DNA from: JACCXM01 sp046328335
GTDB lineage: Bacteria; Chloroflexota; Chloroflexia; Thermomicrobiales; UBA6265
Reading direction: 5' to 3'
DNA: 64,000 bases
NCBI GenBank assembly: GCA_046328335.1
Contig: JAXLWU010000005.1
Location: 124,001 to 188,000, forward strand
Notes under the pieces: generated by a model
Seen by the model: the letters and a program-made list of their open reading frames with translations, nothing else
Databases searched by the model: none
Told to the model about the DNA's origin: nothing
Made by a program: the position numbers and the translations under genes
In this document: piece after piece, positions 61,649-64,000 of the stretch
Numbering within the stretch: the first letter of the stretch is position 1
How the letters are laid out: each line of letters starts with the position of its first letter

Positions 61649-64000
61649 ATGGCACACCCTGGTCCATCTGACTCCAGACCGCCACATGAGGCCGCGGCCG
61701 GCGCTGGCCCGGTGGTATGGCTCACCGCTGGAGAGGCAGCGGTGGTTGCCAAGGTGCATGAGCGCACCATCCGCCGTGCGATCGCCCGTGGCGACCTGAA
61801 GGCGACGCGGGTGCGCGGCCGATTGCGCATTACTCGAGACAACTTGCATGACTACCAGCAGCGCCAACGCCAGGGCAGCACGGCTCCGCGGCGTCCAGCG
61901 CGTGCCCGCCGTCTGGCGACGCTTTCCTCCTTGCCAGTGCCACCCACGGCCATCATTGGCCGGGAGCGAGACGTTCGTTTGGCTACGGCGTTGCTCACCG
62001 GCCCGGATGGCCGCTTGCTGACTCTCACGGGCCCGGGCGGGGTGGGCAAGACCCGGTTGGCGCTGGCCGTGGCGGCGAATCTGGCATCATCATCTGGCGA
62101 TGGCGTCGTCTTTGTGCCGCTCGAAGCGGTCCGTGATCCGGCGCAAGTCGCCGCTGCCATCGCGCAAACGCTGGGTATTGCGCCAGGCATTGGCATGGAT
62201 CACCGGGCAACGCTGATCGAGGCCGTGCGGCATTACGAGCAACTCATCATTCTGGACAACTTCGAGCAGGTCCTGGGGGCGGCCGCCCTGGTGGCTGAAC
62301 TCCTTTCGTTCGGGTCTGGGATCCGCATCCTGGTCACCAGCCGGGAGGCGCTGCGCATTCGGGGCGAAACGGAAATCGTGGTCAATCCGCTTGCCGTGCC
62401 AGACCTCGCCGGACGTCTGACGGCCGAGGCCGTCGCTCGCGCACCGGCGATCGAACTGTTCGTTCGCTGCGCGCGAGCGGTGCAGCCCGACTTCACGCTC
62501 AACGACGACAACGCGGGCCTTCTCGGCGAAATCTGTCACCGTCTCGACGGCCTGCCCCTGGCGATCGAACTGGCCGCGAGTCAGATCAAGCATGCGTCGT
62601 TGCCGGAATTGCGATCACGCCTGACGCGGCGTCTGGATGCGCTCGCAGCTGGCTCCCGTGACCTGCCGGACCGGCTACGGACGATGCGCGCGGCGATCGG
62701 CTGGAGTTACGACCTGCTGGATGCCGACGAACAAGCCGTCTTTCGCCGCCTGTCCGTTTTCGCCGGTGGGTTCACGCTGGAGGCGGCAGCGGCCATATGC
62801 GATCCGCTCGGTCAATCCGCGCGTTCCATCCAGGCCACCATCGATTCTCTCGTCAATAAGAGTCTTGTGCACAGAGTGGAAATCGAGAATGCCTCACGCT
62901 TTGCGATGCTCGATACGATCCGCGCCTTTGCCGGCGAACAACTTGTGTCCAATGACGAGGATGCCGAGTTCCACCATCGGCACGCGGCGTACTTCCTGTC
63001 GCTCGCCGAGGCAGCGAGCAATGCGTTTCACGGTCCCGACGAGATTGCCACGCTTGCGCGCCTCGAGCGAGAGTTTGGCAACGTGCGTGCGGCGCTGGCG
63101 TGGAGTGCGAGCGCAGCGCAATCCCTTGGGATTGCGCTCCGGCTGGCTAACGCCATGGCCTGGCCCTGGTATGTGCGAGGGCACCAGCAGGAGGGATGGC
63201 GCTGGTTTGCCTTGCTCCTGGACCGCGCCGACGAGGAATTCGCGCCGCACGATCATGCCAGGGCCTTGATCTTCGCCAGTTGGCTCGCCGTGCGACTTGG
63301 TATGCCCGAGCGCGCGGAACAGCTTTGCGCCGACGCCCTGATGCAGACGGAGCACCTCGCCTTACGTCCGGAAAATGCCTTCGCGGAGAGCACCGCGGGC
63401 TTTGTCCGGCTGTATGGATTCGGTGATCCGGCGACGGCGAAGCCGCATTTTCAGGCCGCGTTGCTGAAGGCAAGGTCCACTGGCGACGGTTGGGTCGAGG
63501 CCATGAGCGAGTACGGACTGAGCATCGTTGCCCTGGCGGACGGAGACCTGGCGCAGGCAACGGCGTTCGCGGAACGCGGTCTCGCGCGATCGCGAGCGAT
63601 GGGTGATGTGCAGGGCGCCGCGACGAATCTGGCCCAACTTGGCCGTCTCGCCCGGATTCGCGGCGATCTCCCCTCGGCGCTCCGTATCACCGCTGACGCT
63701 CTGGATCAGTACCTGTTCCTCGACGACCGCGGGAATGTCTGCTCCTGCATCGAATCGCTCGCCGGTCTGCTCGTTGCCATTGGCCGGTTGGAGCAGGGTA
63801 CGATGCTGTTTGGCACGGCATCCGCGTTCCGGCAGCGCATTGGCACCCCGGTACCGGGTCACGAACAGACCCGATATGAGGCAGATGTTGCCGTGGCCAC
63901 CCAAGGGCTTGTCCAGGCGAGATTCCAGGACGCTTGGCTGCGGGGCGAAGCGATGGCGCTCCAGGAGACCCTTTCCGGGATTCCCTGGCGCACAATGTCC
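61649..64000 (+). CDS. Excisionase-type HTH + NB-ARC + TPR regulator (3' cut by window)
   Basis: 784 codons from ATG 61649, the first start after an in-frame TGA at 61628, running off the right edge. Residues about 20-70 are a MerR/excisionase-like DNA-binding domain (WLTAGEAAVVAKVHERTIRR, AIARGDLKATRVRGRLRIT). From about 95: IIGRERDVRLATALL, Walker A GPGGVGKTRLA and Walker B LIILDNFEQV, then GLPLAIELAASQIK and SYDLLDADEQAVFRRLSVFA. The rest are TPR-like repeats (AMGDVQGAATNLAQLGRLAR). It parallels the XRE-headed regulator at 19226 with a different DNA-binding head. Partner genes lie outside the window. Confidence 0.85.
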   Translation, partial: MAHPGPSDSRPPHEAAAGAGPVVWLTAGEAAVVAKVHERTIRRAIARGDLKATRVRGRLRITRDNLHDYQQRQRQGSTAPRRPARARRLATLSSLPVPPTAIIGRERDVRLATALLTGPDGRLLTLTGPGGVGKTRLALAVAANLASSSGDGVVFVPLEAVRDPAQVAAAIAQTLGIAPGIGMDHRATLIEAVRHYEQLIILDNFEQVLGAAALVAELLSFGSGIRILVTSREALRIRGETEIVVNPLAVPDLAGRLTAEAVARAPAIELFVRCARAVQPDFTLNDDNAGLLGEICHRLDGLPLAIELAASQIKHASLPELRSRLTRRLDALAAGSRDLPDRLRTMRAAIGWSYDLLDADEQAVFRRLSVFAGGFTLEAAAAICDPLGQSARSIQATIDSLVNKSLVHRVEIENASRFAMLDTIRAFAGEQLVSNDEDAEFHHRHAAYFLSLAEAASNAFHGPDEIATLARLEREFGNVRAALAWSASAAQSLGIALRLANAMAWPWYVRGHQQEGWRWFALLLDRADEEFAPHDHARALIFASWLAVRLGMPERAEQLCADALMQTEHLALRPENAFAESTAGFVRLYGFGDPATAKPHFQAALLKARSTGDGWVEAMSEYGLSIVALADGDLAQATAFAERGLARSRAMGDVQGAATNLAQLGRLARIRGDLPSALRITADALDQYLFLDDRGNVCSCIESLAGLLVAIGRLEQGTMLFGTASAFRQRIGTPVPGHEQTRYEADVAVATQGLVQARFQDAWLRGEAMALQETLSGIPWRTMS

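Overview
The window is high-GC bacterial DNA that looks like a member of the Chloroflexota, most likely class Thermomicrobia (Sphaerobacter/Thermomicrobium-like). This placement is inference from gene style: many twin-arginine (Tat) exported proteins, an F420-type LLM oxidoreductase, Cys-rich exported proteins with a shared leader, XRE/NB-ARC/TPR regulators and many GTG/TTG starts. No rRNA, tRNA, CRISPR array or phage module was seen.

Layout. 1-5.4 kb: a partial gene, two Cys-rich Tat proteins and a 1053-residue BNR/sortilin-like beta-propeller protein. 5.5-7.2 kb: a toxin-antitoxin-like pair (DUF4411 PIN protein and XRE-ImmA/IrrE metallopeptidase) with an SOS-box-like palindrome upstream. 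7.6-9.3 kb: a lipoprotein, a small hypothetical and a mobile-type inverted repeat. 9.3-12.8 kb: an operon of XRE-cupin regulator, trans-sulfuration PLP enzyme and LLM oxidoreductase, plus a SnoaL-like gene. 13-16 kb: a small LuxR-type regulator, heptamer arrays, a Tat protein and a class A beta-lactamase-fold protein. 16.3-22.5 kb: an Uma2 pseudogene, a P1B-4 metal ATPase, an XRE-NB-ARC-TPR regulator and an FAD-oxidase remnant. 22.6-28.8 kb: Cys-rich and cupredoxin proteins, an approximately 880 bp gene-free stretch dense in DnaA boxes (candidate replication origin), a sulfatase and a beta-helix protein. 28.9-30.5 kb: a decayed insertion sequence. 30.7-38.4 kb: a membrane protein/patatin pair, frameshifted treZ and DUF892 genes, a Tat phosphoesterase and a YqhA-like protein. 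38.5-42.9 kb: two more Cys-rich Tat proteins flanking an AbiE-type (type IV) toxin-antitoxin pair that carries a 41-bp perfect palindrome. 43-50.3 kb: a GntR-regulated sugar ABC transporter with a PfkB kinase and an M42-like peptidase. 50.7-52.9 kb: M20 peptidase and SDR dehydrogenase. 53-58.7 kb: a two-component system followed by a Met/His-rich Tat protein, then a bifunctional homocysteine methyltransferase/MTHFR. 58.9-61.4 kb: two Cys-rich Tat proteins. 61.6-64 kb: a large regulator with excisionase-type HTH, NB-ARC and TPR regions, cut by the window end.

Themes. (1) At least eight unlinked genes share an N-terminal leader (start, three residues, F-D, hydrophobics, about ten residues, R-R, hydrophobic stretch, basic Ala/Lys/Arg tract) fused to unrelated Cys-rich, pentapeptide, NHL or beta-helix bodies: an expanded family of Tat-exported, disulfide-rich surface proteins. 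(2) At least three families of short inverted repeats are scattered between genes. (3) Several genes are frameshifted (Uma2, FAD oxidase, treZ, DUF892, transposase, perhaps the PfkB end), which means either real decay or uncorrected sequence errors.
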